Shown one piece after another: positions 1 through 8,980 of a stretch of DNA of 64,000 nucleotides; within the stretch, counting starts at the first letter, position 1; each line of letters begins with the position of its first letter. This DNA is from Vibrionaceae bacterium (GTDB lineage Bacteria > Pseudomonadota > Gammaproteobacteria > Enterobacterales > Vibrionaceae). The notes beneath the pieces were generated by a model. The model had not been told where the DNA came from. It did no database searches and saw only the letters and a program-made list of their open reading frames with translations. Location: assembly GCA_018222805.1 (NCBI GenBank), contig JAAEZQ010000011.1, forward strand, positions 1-64,000. Reading direction: 5' to 3'. Position numbers and translations under genes: made by a program.

Positions 1-1
1 T

Positions 2-397
2 ATGTCAAAAGAATTTAGCCGCACGCAGCGCGTTTCACAGCAGCTGCAAAAAGAACTTGCCATGATCCTGCAGCGTGAAGTTCGTGATTCACGTTTGGGT
101 ATGGTTACTATTTCAGATGTTGAAGTGTCTCGTGACCTTGCTTATGCAAAAGTATTCGTTACTTTTCTGTGTGTAGGTGAGCAAACACCAGAATCATGTC
201 TAGCAGCGCTGCGTGAGCATGAAGTGCATATTCGCATGATGCTAGGTAAGCGTATTCGTCTGCGTCTTACTCCAGAAATTCGTTTCCAATACGACAATAC
301 ACTGGTTGAAGGTATGCGAATGTCTAATCTAGTGTCTGAAGTTGTGAGTGCAGATAAGCAAAAGCAAAAAGATTCTGGTCGTGAGGACGAAGAATAA
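2..397 (+). CDS. rbfA: Ribosome-binding factor A
   Basis: Small cytoplasmic 30S maturation factor that binds the 16S rRNA 5' region and is needed for late subunit assembly and cold growth. The 131-residue product has the RbfA N-terminus ([15 protein letters not shown]) followed by the KH-like alpha/beta core ([20 protein letters not shown]), and it ends in a charged tail. Length is normal for the family. The ATG lies at base 2, so the coding sequence is complete but its upstream context (expected to be infB) is outside the window. The stop overlaps the truB start by one base, indicating translational coupling. Confidence 0.97.
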   Translation: MSKEFSRTQRVSQQLQKELAMILQREVRDSRLGMVTISDVEVSRDLAYAKVFVTFLCVGEQTPESCLAALREHEVHIRMMLGKRIRLRLTPEIRFQYDNTLVEGMRMSNLVSEVVSADKQKQKDSGREDEE

Positions 398-1341
398 TGG
401 CTCGTCGTCGTAAAGGTCGTCCAATTAATGGCGTTATCCTGTTAGATAAACCGACAGGTATCTCATCCAATGATGCGTTACAAAAAGTTAAGCGTATCTA
501 CTTTGCTGAAAAAGCGGGTCATACGGGTGCCTTGGATCCTCTAGCGACGGGCATGTTGCCGATCTGTTTAGGTGAGGCGACAAAGTTTTCTCAGTTCCTA
601 TTGGATTCAGACAAGCGCTATCGGGTGATTGCAAAACTGGGTGAGCGTACAAACACATCAGACTCTGATGGTGAAGTCGTCGAAACTCGTCCGGTCGATG
701 TGGAACTCGAGAAACTAGAAGCGTGTATTGAAAAGTTCCGAGGTGAATCGGATCAAGTACCTTCAATGTTTTCGGCGTTGAAATACCAAGGAAAACCGTT
801 GTACGAGTATGCGCGTAAGGGAATCGAAGTTCCGCGCGAATCTCGTAAAATTACGGTCTACGAAATCATTCTTCATCGCTTTGAGGGTGATGAGGTCGAG
901 ATGGAAGTACACTGTTCAAAAGGTACATACATTCGCACTATCGTCGATGACCTTGGAGAAATGCTAGGCTGTGGTGCTCATGTCACTATGCTTCGTCGTA
1001 CAGGCGTCGCGAAGTACCCATACGAGAAGATGGTTACGCTTGAGCAACTTAACGAGTTACTAGAGCAAGCACATCGTCAAGAGATCGCGCCGCGTGAACT
1101 TTTGGATCCTCTGCTTATGCCTATGGACACTGCGGTAGAAGATTTACCTGAAGTGAACTTGATTCCAGAGCTAGCTGACATGATTCAACATGGCCAGCCT
1201 GTTCAAGTGAGTGGTGCTCCTACCGAAGGCTCTCTTCGCCTTACGATGGGAGATGAGCGCTTATTTATTGGTGTTGGCGAGATGAACAACGACGGAAAAA
1301 TAGCACCAAAGCGCTTGGTGGTTTTTCGTGACGAAGAGTAA
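397..1341 (+). CDS. truB: tRNA pseudouridine(55) synthase TruB
   Basis: Makes pseudouridine 55 in the T-loop of most tRNAs. The catalytic motif [14 protein letters not shown] is present with the nucleophilic Asp near residue 47, and the tRNA-binding [15 protein letters not shown] segment lies near residue 170. A PUA-like C-terminal domain ends in a short acidic tail. At 314 residues it has the usual bacterial length. The ATG overlaps the rbfA stop (ATAATG), so the two are co-translated in the nusA-infB-rbfA-truB type operon. A weak hairpin terminator follows before rpsO. Confidence 0.97.
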   Translation: MARRRKGRPINGVILLDKPTGISSNDALQKVKRIYFAEKAGHTGALDPLATGMLPICLGEATKFSQFLLDSDKRYRVIAKLGERTNTSDSDGEVVETRPVDVELEKLEACIEKFRGESDQVPSMFSALKYQGKPLYEYARKGIEVPRESRKITVYEIILHRFEGDEVEMEVHCSKGTYIRTIVDDLGEMLGCGAHVTMLRRTGVAKYPYEKMVTLEQLNELLEQAHRQEIAPRELLDPLLMPMDTAVEDLPEVNLIPELADMIQHGQPVQVSGAPTEGSLRLTMGDERLFIGVGEMNNDGKIAPKRLVVFRDEE

Positions 1342-1360
1342 TCTCGCACTACCTGAAAAA

Positions 1361-1387
1361 TACCGGCCTTAATGCTGGTATTTTTTA
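1361..1387 (+). terminator. Hairpin terminator after truB
   Basis: Inverted repeat AATACC...GGTATT followed by TTTT, 20 bases after the truB stop. The stem is short, so it is likely a partial terminator before the rpsO promoter. Confidence 0.55.
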
Positions 1388-1416
1388 TTGCGTGAATGCA
1401 GAAACTTCCCTATAAT
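1388..1416 (+). promoter_or_regulatory. sigma-70 promoter for rpsO
   Basis: A -35-like TTGCGT (1388-1393) and a consensus -10 TATAAT (1411-1416) are separated by exactly 17 bases and lie about 75 bases before the rpsO ATG. The position matches the known rpsO promoter arrangement in enteric bacteria. The start point itself is inferred. Confidence 0.7.
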
Positions 1417-1489
1417 TCGCGCTTCTCGTGTCGGCTGAATCAGAGATTGGCTGGCACAAATATTAACTTACTCTTATTAGGAGAGAATT

Positions 1490-1759
1490 ATGTCTCTGAA
1501 TGCAGAAACTAAAGCAGCAATCGTTGCAGAATACGCGCAAGGCGAAGGCGACACTGGTTCACCAGAAGTTCAAGTAGCTCTACTTACAGCTTCTATCAAC
1601 CACCTACAAGGTCACTTCAAAGCGCACAAAGGCGATCACCACAGCCGTCGTGGTCTTCTACGTATGGTTTCTCGTCGTCGTAAGCTTCTAGATTACCTAA
1701 AAGGTAAAAACCTAGCTCGCTACCAAGACCTAATCAAGCGTCTAGGCCTACGTCGCTAA
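1490..1759 (+). CDS. rpsO: 30S ribosomal protein S15
   Basis: Primary 16S rRNA binding protein of the 30S platform. It is 89 residues, the standard length, with the conserved segments [17 protein letters not shown] near residue 25, [19 protein letters not shown] in the middle and [10 protein letters not shown] near residue 65. A strong ribosome-binding site (AGGAG) precedes the ATG. Codon use is biased to abundant codons, as expected for a highly expressed ribosomal gene. In E. coli S15 represses its own translation through a leader pseudoknot; the 70-base leader here could do the same, but I did not fold it. Confidence 0.98.
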   Translation: MSLNAETKAAIVAEYAQGEGDTGSPEVQVALLTASINHLQGHFKAHKGDHHSRRGLLRMVSRRRKLLDYLKGKNLARYQDLIKRLGLRR

Positions 1760-1784
1760 TCAGCGACTGCTTAGCAGTTTGTCG

Positions 1785-1810
1785 AAAAAGGGGCTTTATG
1801 CCCCTTTTTT
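1785..1810 (+). terminator. Intrinsic terminator after rpsO
   Basis: AAAAAGGGG-CTTTATG-CCCCTTTTTT, a clear hairpin with U-tract 25 bases downstream of rpsO. It probably limits but does not abolish readthrough into pnp. Confidence 0.85.
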
Positions 1811-2092
1811 GTTGCCTAAATTTAGCCAAATCATCCTTAAGCCGTTATAATACTGGCGGCTTAATCTTTTGATACGGTTCTATATAAGTGAATAGTCACT
1901 GTAGAGAACGGTACATCAGATTTTTCACTAAACTCATTGCATTACAGTCAACCTCGTCGACCAAAAGGTCGCGGCTATTAAAAGGGAATTTGTTTGAATT
2001 TCTTTTCACTAGTCGCGATTCGTAATGCCTTGAGTGTTTATTAACACACCTAAGCGGCTATTTATCGGTGCGCTTAGAAACAAGGAATAACA
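1811..2092 (+). promoter_or_regulatory. pnp leader with stem-loops
   Basis: The 282 bases before pnp carry no gene. They hold a hairpin at 1877-1909 (outer arm GTTCT/AGAAC, inner perfect arm AGTGA-ATAG-TCACT at 1887-1900) and a smaller hairpin CGACC-AAAA-GGTCG near 1959-1972. In E. coli the pnp leader stem-loop is cut by RNase III and then used by PNPase for autorepression; by position this element is the likely counterpart. A TATAAT-like box sits near 1846 (GTTATAATAC). Confidence 0.5.
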
Positions 2093-4228
2093 ATGTTCGA
2101 AAAACCAGTTGTTAAAACGTTCCAGTACGGTAACCACACGGTTACTCTAGAAACTGGCGTTATCGCACGTCAAGCTACAGCAGCAGTTATGGTTACAATG
2201 GACGATACAGCAGTATTCGTTTCAGTTGTAGGTAAGAAAGAAGCAGTTGCTGGTCAAGACTTCTTCCCTCTAACAGTAAACTACCAAGAGCGTACTTACG
2301 CGGCAGGTAAAATTCCTGGTGGTTTCTTCAAGCGTGAAGGCCGTCCATCTGAAGGCGAAACGCTAACAGCTCGTCTAATCGACCGTCCAATTCGTCCGCT
2401 ATTCCCAGACGCATTCAAAAACGAAGTACAAGTTATTGCTACGGTTGTGTCTGTAAACCCTGACGTTCAACCAGATATCCCAACAATGATTGGTACGTCT
2501 GCAGCACTAGCTATCTCTGGTATTCCATTTAACGGTCCTATCGGTGCAGCACGTGTTGGTCACATCGACGGTCAACTTGTTCTTAACCCAAGCCAAACTG
2601 AACTAGATTCATCTCGTCTGGATCTTGTTGTAGCGGGTACAGAGTCTGCAGTACTAATGGTTGAGTCAGAAGCTGACAACCTAACTGAAGAAGAAATGCT
2701 AGCGGCGGTTGTTTATGGGCACGATCAACAACAAGTTGTGATCAATGCAATCAACGAGTTCAAAGCTGAAGTTGCAACTCCAGCTTGGGATTGGGTTGCT
2801 CCTGAAGAGAACACTGCACTTAAGTCTAAGATTGCAGAGCTAGCAGAAGCTAAGCTTGTAGAGGCTTACCAAATCACTGAGAAGATGGCTCGTTACGACC
2901 GTATCCACGCGATCGCAGCAGAAGTTAACGAAGTATTGCTTGCTGAAGATCCTGAAGCGGACACGAAAGAAATCCACACTATCTTCCATGACCTAGAGAA
3001 GACTGTAGTACGTCGTAGCATCATCGCGGGTAACCCACGTATCGACGGTCGTGAGAAAGACATGGTTCGCGCACTAGACGTTCGTACTGGCATTCTTCCA
3101 CGTACTCACGGCAGCGCGCTATTCACTCGTGGTGAAACTCAGGCTATCGTTACTGCAACTCTAGGTACTCAGCGTGATGCACAAATCATCGATGAGCTGA
3201 CAGGTGAGCGTAAAGATCACTTCCTACTGCACTACAACTTCCCTCCATATTGTGTAGGTGAAACTGGCTTTGTAGGTTCTCCTAAGCGTCGTGAAATTGG
3301 CCACGGTAAACTGGCGAAGCGCGGTATCGCAGCAGTAATGCCATCTGTTGACGAGTTCCCATACACTGTTCGCGTTGTATCAGAAATCACTGAATCTAAC
3401 GGTTCATCTTCTATGGCTTCTGTATGTGGTACGTCTCTAGCACTTATGGATGCTGGTGTGCCAATCAAGTCTTCTGTTGCGGGTATCGCAATGGGTCTTG
3501 TTAAAGAAGGCGACGATTTCGTTGTTCTTTCTGACATCCTTGGTGACGAAGACCACCTAGGTGACATGGACTTTAAAGTAGCAGGTACTAACACTGGTGT
3601 TACTGCACTTCAAATGGACATCAAGATCGAAGGTATCACTAAAGAAATCATGCAAATTGCGCTTAACCAAGCTCAAGGCGCACGTAAGCACATCCTATCT
3701 GTAATGGATGAAGCAATCTCTGGTGCTCGTGATGACATTTCTGAATTTGCTCCGCGTATTCACACAATGAAGATCAGCGCTGAGAAGATCAAAGACGTTA
3801 TCGGTAAAGGTGGTGCAGTTATCCGTGCTCTAACTGAAGAGACAGGTACAACTATCGAAATCGAAGACGACGGCACAATCAAGATTGCTGCAACTGAAGG
3901 TACAGCTGCGAAAGAAGCAATCCGTCGTATCGAAGAGATCACTGCAGAAGTTGAAGTTGGCCGCATCTACACTGGTAAAGTGGCACGTCTGGCTGACTTC
4001 GGTGCGTTCGTGACGGTTCTTCCAGGTAAAGATGGTCTGGTACACATTTCTCAAATCGCAGAAAAACGTGTTGAGAAAGTATCAGACTACCTAACTGAAG
4101 GTCAGGAAGTTCAAGTTAAAGTACTTGAAATCGACCGTCAGGGCCGTGTACGTCTAAGCATGAAAGAAGCAGTAGAAAAGCCAGCTGAAGAAGCAGCGGC
4201 TGAAGCGCCTGCAGCTAAAGACGAGTAA
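2093..4228 (+). CDS. pnp: Polyribonucleotide nucleotidyltransferase (PNPase)
   Basis: Phosphorolytic 3'-5' exoribonuclease and degradosome component. The 711-residue product has two RNase PH-like domains (residues about 10-230 and 310-540), a KH domain around 553-610 (motif [11 protein letters not shown]) and an S1 domain around 620-690 ([13 protein letters not shown]). The tail is Ala/Glu-rich. Length and order match the family. It starts at an ATG after AAGGAATAACA, and an intrinsic terminator follows the stop. Very biased codon use suggests high expression. Confidence 0.98.
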   Translation: MFEKPVVKTFQYGNHTVTLETGVIARQATAAVMVTMDDTAVFVSVVGKKEAVAGQDFFPLTVNYQERTYAAGKIPGGFFKREGRPSEGETLTARLIDRPIRPLFPDAFKNEVQVIATVVSVNPDVQPDIPTMIGTSAALAISGIPFNGPIGAARVGHIDGQLVLNPSQTELDSSRLDLVVAGTESAVLMVESEADNLTEEEMLAAVVYGHDQQQVVINAINEFKAEVATPAWDWVAPEENTALKSKIAELAEAKLVEAYQITEKMARYDRIHAIAAEVNEVLLAEDPEADTKEIHTIFHDLEKTVVRRSIIAGNPRIDGREKDMVRALDVRTGILPRTHGSALFTRGETQAIVTATLGTQRDAQIIDELTGERKDHFLLHYNFPPYCVGETGFVGSPKRREIGHGKLAKRGIAAVMPSVDEFPYTVRVVSEITESNGSSSMASVCGTSLALMDAGVPIKSSVAGIAMGLVKEGDDFVVLSDILGDEDHLGDMDFKVAGTNTGVTALQMDIKIEGITKEIMQIALNQAQGARKHILSVMDEAISGARDDISEFAPRIHTMKISAEKIKDVIGKGGAVIRALTEETGTTIEIEDDGTIKIAATEGTAAKEAIRRIEEITAEVEVGRIYTGKVARLADFGAFVTVLPGKDGLVHISQIAEKRVEKVSDYLTEGQEVQVKVLEIDRQGRVRLSMKEAVEKPAEEAAAEAPAAKDE

Positions 4229-4282
4229 TCTAATACTCGACTTTCGGTCTTTTATTAGCTTAAGGGTCTGAAAGCATGCTAT

Positions 4283-4313
4283 AAAAGGGGAGCATTTTTT
4301 GCTCCCTTTTTTT
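4283..4313 (+). terminator. Intrinsic terminator after pnp
   Basis: AAAAGGGGAGCA / TGCTCCCTTTT stem-loop followed by a run of T, 55 bases after the pnp stop. Confidence 0.88.
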
Positions 4314-4411
4314 GTTTTGTTTCGAAGAGCTTACCCCTCAGGTGAGGCAATTTATTCCATAGTGCATTAAGAGAAACAGACTCGGAGCAGTCCAAACAGG
4401 AGTATCAATTA

Positions 4412-5329
4412 GTGAAATGGTTCCAAACCGTAAGTTTATGTGTTGCTATTGTGCTGACCGGTTGCGCAAATACTTCTCAACAATCGGTTCAGCAATGGGT
4501 TTATCCACCAATGGCGGTGCCTCTGCAGCCTAGCGTGCAGCAAGAAGTTCAAATTGCGCGTTTATCTCAGCTTCTACAACGCCCTGATCTTAGTGATGAA
4601 GTTCGTGCAAAAATGCACTACGAGCGCGGCAATTACTACGACAGCGTTGGCTTACGTGACCTTGCTCGTTTGGATTTCAATCAATCTTTACAATTGAACC
4701 CGGCTCAACCAGATATTTTCAATCTATTAGGAGTGTACTTTACTCAGGTTGGAGAGTTTGATGCCGCTTATGAGGCTTTTGATTCAACCTTAGAACTGGC
4801 TCCCGATAATACTTATGCTGAGAGAAATCGTGCTATAGCATTGTATTATGGTGGCCGGATTGAACTCGCTCTGGAAGACATGAATAAGCACTACGAAGAG
4901 ATGCCAAGCGATCCATTCCGTGCGTTGTGGCTATACATCATTGAAGCCGATCAGGATCCAGAACAAGCGAAAGCAAACCTGAGGAAGCACTATCAACGAG
5001 ATCGCAGTGAAGAGTGGGGATGGGCCTTAGTGGCTATTATGCTGCGTGACGTTTCAGACGAGCAGGCTTTGAAAGTGATCATGGATGGCACAAGAGAAAA
5101 CTACCGCCTTGCTGAGCGACTTACTGAAACTTATTTCTACCTAGGGAAGCGTCATCAGCTTGAAGGCGACGTGGCGAGTGCAATATCACTGTATAAGCTG
5201 GCGATATCTTTCAACGTTTACGATTACGTAGAGCACCGATACTCATTTATCGAGTTAGCCCAGATTTATGAACAGCTGCAACAGGACAGGATGGCTAAGC
5301 TGAAAGCCGAGCAACAGCAAGAGAATTAG
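4412..5329 (+). CDS. nlpI: Lipoprotein NlpI (TPR)
   Basis: Outer-membrane lipoprotein that in E. coli scaffolds peptidoglycan hydrolases and delivers MepS to the Prc protease. A signal peptide ends in the lipobox VLTGC with the lipidated Cys at residue 18. TPR repeats follow (YERGNYYDSVGLRDLARLDF and LLGVYFTQVGEFDAAYEAFD, about residues 60-140). At 305 residues it is close to the E. coli protein (294). A GTG start at 4412 is chosen because AGGAG lies 9 bases upstream (4398-4402) and no suitable ATG precedes the signal peptide. The pnp-nlpI order is conserved. Confidence 0.95.
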   Translation: MKWFQTVSLCVAIVLTGCANTSQQSVQQWVYPPMAVPLQPSVQQEVQIARLSQLLQRPDLSDEVRAKMHYERGNYYDSVGLRDLARLDFNQSLQLNPAQPDIFNLLGVYFTQVGEFDAAYEAFDSTLELAPDNTYAERNRAIALYYGGRIELALEDMNKHYEEMPSDPFRALWLYIIEADQDPEQAKANLRKHYQRDRSEEWGWALVAIMLRDVSDEQALKVIMDGTRENYRLAERLTETYFYLGKRHQLEGDVASAISLYKLAISFNVYDYVEHRYSFIELAQIYEQLQQDRMAKLKAEQQQEN

Positions 5330-5336
5330 TCTAAAG

Positions 5337-5357
5337 CCGCTCACTGAGCGGTTTTTT
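5337..5357 (+). terminator. Intrinsic terminator after nlpI
   Basis: CCGCTC-ACT-GAGCGG followed by TTTTTT directly after the nlpI stop. Confidence 0.85.
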
Positions 5358-5546
5358 GATGCTGGCGCGAATCGACGGATGTTCTCTTGTTGTACTGAAA
5401 GTTGAATGTCTTCTCAGATTGGTATTACGTCATTAGAACTAATCACATTAGCCGTTCGTGTTTTTTTTATACATGTTTTTGTCCAGACAAGAACAACGTA
5501 GTTTTTAATATTAATTGGTTAGCTTTGCTAACTGCTGGTGGTTGTT

Positions 5547-6893
5547 ATGCAAGGCTCGGTATATAGACAATTTTGGAAATACACGATACCAACCGTTGCC
5601 GCCATGTTGGTGAATGGTTTGTATCAAGTGATCGACGGCATTTTTATTGGCCGCTATGTTGGTGCTGATGGGTTGGCTGGAATTAACGTTGCGTGGCCTG
5701 TGATTGGTACAATCTTAGGCGTCGGTATGATGGTCGGCGTCGGGACGGGAGCACTTGTTTCTATCAAGCGTGGTGAGCAAGACCATGAGGGTGCCAAACG
5801 CATTTTATCTACGGGTTTATTATTCCTCGCCGCATTGATGCCAGTGGTCGCGACGGTTCTTTTCTACTTTGCGGACGAGTTTATTCGTTGGCAAGGTGCA
5901 CAAGGCCAAGTGTATGAACTAGGCCTTCAGTACTTACAAATATTGATTGTGTCGTGCATATTCACGCTTGGATCCATCGCCGCGCCATTTCTATTGCGAA
6001 ACGATGATAGCCCTAACTTAGCCACGATACTGATGGTGACAGGTGCTGCGATAAACATCTTACTAGACTATGTCTTTATTGCTTGGTTGGGATGGGAGTT
6101 GACCGGTGCTGCCATTGCTACCGCATTAGCCCAGATGGTCGTGACGGTTCTAGGTATTGGTTACTTCTTCAGTTCCAAAGCCAAGCTGCGCTTACGTTTT
6201 AGTGATCTGCAAGTACAGTTTGATATCGTACCCAAGGTCGTGATGATCGGTAGCTCGAGCTTTTTTATGTACGCTTATGGCTCTATCATGGTAGCGCTGC
6301 ATAATTCGTTGTTTGCTCAATACGGTAGTGCGCTATTGATTGGCGCTTATGCGATCCTCGGTTATATCGTCACGGTTTATTTCTTAGTCGCAGAGGGCAT
6401 TGCTAACGGCATGCAGCCTCTGGTGAGCTATAACCATGGGGCGCGTAATCCGCAAAATATTCGTAAGCTGCTTAAAATAGCCATGGGCACCGCGGTGTTG
6501 GGAGGCATTGGTTTTGTTACCTTGATGAACGTTTTTCCCTATGAAGTCGTCTCGGTATTTAATAACGCGGATCAACAGTTAATTGAAAGTGCAGTGATGG
6601 GTATCCGTTTTCACATGTTTGCCTTGTTCTTGGATGGTTTCTTAATGGTCTCGGCCGCGTATTATCAGTCTATGAACAAGGGCAGTAAGGCAATGTTTAT
6701 TACGGTTGGTAATATCATGGTTCAGTTGCCATTTCTGTTTATCATGCCAAAAATATTTGGCGTGGTGGGTATTTGGATTGCCTTCCCATTGTCTAACATT
6801 GCGTTAAGTTTGGTTGTGATGAGTATGTTATGGCGTGATGTGAAGAAGTTACTCAGTGAGAGCCCGATTGAACCAAGCATGCAAGGTTCTTGA
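5547..6893 (+). CDS. MATE family multidrug efflux transporter
   Basis: Twelve-helix inner-membrane antiporter expected to export cationic drugs with Na+ or H+. Two homologous MatE halves are visible: the N-terminal half starts FWKYTIPTVAAMLVNGLYQVIDGIFIGRYVG, split here as FWKYTIPTVAAMLVN then GIFIGRYVG, and the second half starts near residue 230. At 448 residues the length is typical. I place the start at ATG 5547; an in-frame GTG at 5538 would add three residues. The gene stands alone between two terminators. The substrate cannot be read from sequence; it resembles the MepA/VmrA-type branch rather than NorM, at low certainty. Confidence 0.88.
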   Translation: MQGSVYRQFWKYTIPTVAAMLVNGLYQVIDGIFIGRYVGADGLAGINVAWPVIGTILGVGMMVGVGTGALVSIKRGEQDHEGAKRILSTGLLFLAALMPVVATVLFYFADEFIRWQGAQGQVYELGLQYLQILIVSCIFTLGSIAAPFLLRNDDSPNLATILMVTGAAINILLDYVFIAWLGWELTGAAIATALAQMVVTVLGIGYFFSSKAKLRLRFSDLQVQFDIVPKVVMIGSSSFFMYAYGSIMVALHNSLFAQYGSALLIGAYAILGYIVTVYFLVAEGIANGMQPLVSYNHGARNPQNIRKLLKIAMGTAVLGGIGFVTLMNVFPYEVVSVFNNADQQLIESAVMGIRFHMFALFLDGFLMVSAAYYQSMNKGSKAMFITVGNIMVQLPFLFIMPKIFGVVGIWIAFPLSNIALSLVVMSMLWRDVKKLLSESPIEPSMQGS

Positions 6894-6909
6894 TATAGAC
6901 AGCAAGAAC

Positions 6910-6938
6910 AATAAAGCGAGGTGTGACCTCGCTTTATT
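6910..6938. terminator. Bidirectional terminator between the MATE gene and ubiV
   Basis: AATAAAGCGAGGT-GTG-ACCTCGCTTTATT is a near-perfect palindrome between convergent genes, with A- and T-rich flanks on both sides. It can serve both transcripts. Confidence 0.85.
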
Positions 6939-6949
6939 CCTTTTTAGAG

Positions 6950-7840
6950 TCAGATGTTTTTGATTTCCAGACCGGCAAGTTGATGCCAGTAACCGTTACA
7001 TTGACGATTTTCGAGTTTTTGAGGCCTTTCGCCTTTTTCATTGGCACGGAATTGCTCTAAATCAGATAAGGTCTTGATACCAAGTGGGCTAAGTCGTACC
7101 ACATCAACCAATCCCTGCATGCCTGGCAAGTCATTGATTAAGTTGTAACAATAACCAGACTGAGTTTGGATACCATTAAGGTTGAACACTTCTTGTCCTT
7201 CCTGGCTGCTGACCTGAATGCCGGTTGGATACTTGATACAGCAGGTTTCGCAATCGTCTTTTGCTCGGTTTTCAGCGCGAGCGGTAAAGCAACGAGCAGA
7301 GTAGGCCAGTGGCAGATAGCCATGACTGAATACTTCCACTTCAAATTTATTGCGGATACCAAGACTCTCACATTGCGCTAATGTATCACTTAGCCAATCA
7401 CGCGACAGTTCCACTGGCATACACCAGCGAGTCATACCCTGTTTGAGAAATAGGTTCAGTGTATGTGCATTGTAAGTATTAATTGCCGGGCCAACGACAA
7501 ACGGCACTCGGTGCTCTGCTGCTAACTGAACCGCAGAGACATCATTGGCCTCAATCGCGAAATCACCATTATCGATGTACTTCTTCATAATGTTGACTTC
7601 ACTTGGTGCTTCCAGCAGCGCCATGGTTGAGAGCACCACCTGTTTGCCGGATGCAGAGAGATCTTTCGCGATATCAAACCAATGTGCTGGCTTCATCTCT
7701 CGACGTTTAGAGCAGACGGTTTCCCCTAAATAGATGATGTCTGCTGTGCTCTCTTTTGCTTGTTGGTAGAACGCTTCTACATCTTGTTTAGACCAGAAGT
7801 AAAGTAATGGACCAAGTGCGTATTTCATTGAATTATCCAT
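6950..7840 (-). CDS. ubiV: UbiV, O2-independent ubiquinone hydroxylation subunit (U32 family)
   Basis: Partner of UbiU in the Fe-S heterodimer that hydroxylates ubiquinone precursors without oxygen (established for E. coli YhbV). It is a U32 peptidase-family fold. Cysteines likely to hold the 4Fe-4S cluster are visible: one after YLGETVC in the N-terminal third, and ARCFTARAENRAKDDCETCC in the middle. The start is set at 7840 because AGAGG lies 5 bases before that ATG and it falls just after the ubiU stop. An upstream ATG (7858, overlapping ubiU) and a downstream one (7828, MKYALGP, the E. coli-like start) are alternatives. It is in an operon with ubiU. Confidence 0.9.
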   Translation of the reverse strand: MDNSMKYALGPLLYFWSKQDVEAFYQQAKESTADIIYLGETVCSKRREMKPAHWFDIAKDLSASGKQVVLSTMALLEAPSEVNIMKKYIDNGDFAIEANDVSAVQLAAEHRVPFVVGPAINTYNAHTLNLFLKQGMTRWCMPVELSRDWLSDTLAQCESLGIRNKFEVEVFSHGYLPLAYSARCFTARAENRAKDDCETCCIKYPTGIQVSSQEGQEVFNLNGIQTQSGYCYNLINDLPGMQGLVDVVRLSPLGIKTLSDLEQFRANEKGERPQKLENRQCNGYWHQLAGLEIKNI

Positions 7841-7848
7841 CTTAACCT

Positions 7849-8862
7849 CTATTGCCATTGACGGTGATAAGCACCTAGTGTGGTTTGTGTACCTTCAGAA
7901 ACATTGGCCAGTGCCGCATCCCAGGCCGCTTCCACTTGGTAAGCTTCGGGATTGGCTTGGTAGCGATCAATCGCTGCTCGCCATGTGCGAGTCACCTGTT
8001 CCACATAAGCAGGGCTGCGTTGACGGCCTTCAATTTTTACTGACGCGACATTGGCAGCAAACAATTCTGGAAGCATAGAAAGCGTATTCAGGCTGGTTGG
8101 TTCTTCCAGCGCGTGGTAGCGTTTTTTCTCACCTTCAATCTCCGCTTCAAAGCGGCCTTTACACAAGGTTGGATACCCGGCATTTTCACCTTCGCTGTAT
8201 CGGTCAATCAGAATGTTGTTGAGTCGCGATTCCAACCCTTGCTCGGTCTCTTGCCAGCGTACGTATTTTGCTGGTGAGCAAGCGCCAACGGTATTCGGCG
8301 ACTCACCCGTCATGTACGAAGATAAATAACAACGGCCTTCAGACATGATGCATAAACTACCAAAGGCAAACACCTCTAGCTCTACATCGCTGGTTATATT
8401 ACGCGATAACTGTTTAACCTGATGAATCGACAAGACTCGCGGCAGCACGACACGTTTAACGTTGAAGTTCTGTTTATAGAAATCAATGGCCGCCACATTG
8501 GTGGCAGAGGCTTGTACCGAGAGATGAAGCTCTAACTCTGGGTATTTTCGTGCCGCGTACTCCAGTACCGCGATGTCAGCGACGATCAGAGCATCAACGC
8601 CTAATGACGCGGCGTTGTCTACGGCATTTGTCCAGCGTTCAAAACCATTTGGATGGGCAAATGTGTTGAGCGCTACGTGGATTTTTTTGTTGCGGTCGTG
8701 AACGTATTGCACCGCTTTCTCTAGCTTCTTACCATGAAAGTTTAATCCAGCAAAGTGACGTGCATTGGTATCGTCTTTAAAGCCGATGTACACGGCATCT
8801 GCGCCACAATCAATAGCAGTCTTTAATGCAGGCAGGTTGCCCGCAGGACACAAGAGTTCCAT
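7849..8862 (-). CDS. ubiU: UbiU, O2-independent ubiquinone hydroxylation subunit (U32 family)
   Basis: YhbU/UbiU homologue. The N-terminus MELLCPAGNLPALKTAIDCG and GADAVYIGFKDDTNAR are diagnostic for the U32 family. Four cysteines fit cluster ligands: SLCIMSEGRCYLSSY, GACSPAKY and LCKGRFEAEI. At 337 residues it is close to E. coli (331). It acts with UbiV and the lipid-binding UbiT, whose gene lies 2.5 kb away on the other strand (11367). Translation is coupled to ubiV. Confidence 0.93.
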   Translation of the reverse strand: MELLCPAGNLPALKTAIDCGADAVYIGFKDDTNARHFAGLNFHGKKLEKAVQYVHDRNKKIHVALNTFAHPNGFERWTNAVDNAASLGVDALIVADIAVLEYAARKYPELELHLSVQASATNVAAIDFYKQNFNVKRVVLPRVLSIHQVKQLSRNITSDVELEVFAFGSLCIMSEGRCYLSSYMTGESPNTVGACSPAKYVRWQETEQGLESRLNNILIDRYSEGENAGYPTLCKGRFEAEIEGEKKRYHALEEPTSLNTLSMLPELFAANVASVKIEGRQRSPAYVEQVTRTWRAAIDRYQANPEAYQVEAAWDAALANVSEGTQTTLGAYHRQWQ

Positions 8863-8980
8863 ATGCTCATAATCATTGAGAAAAAGGTGTCCGCATTTTA
8901 TGAAGGATTATGAATAGCAAAATTGACCTAAGTTAGGTTTAGCTCAATAAACTCAATATTTACTCTTTGGGATTAAATAG

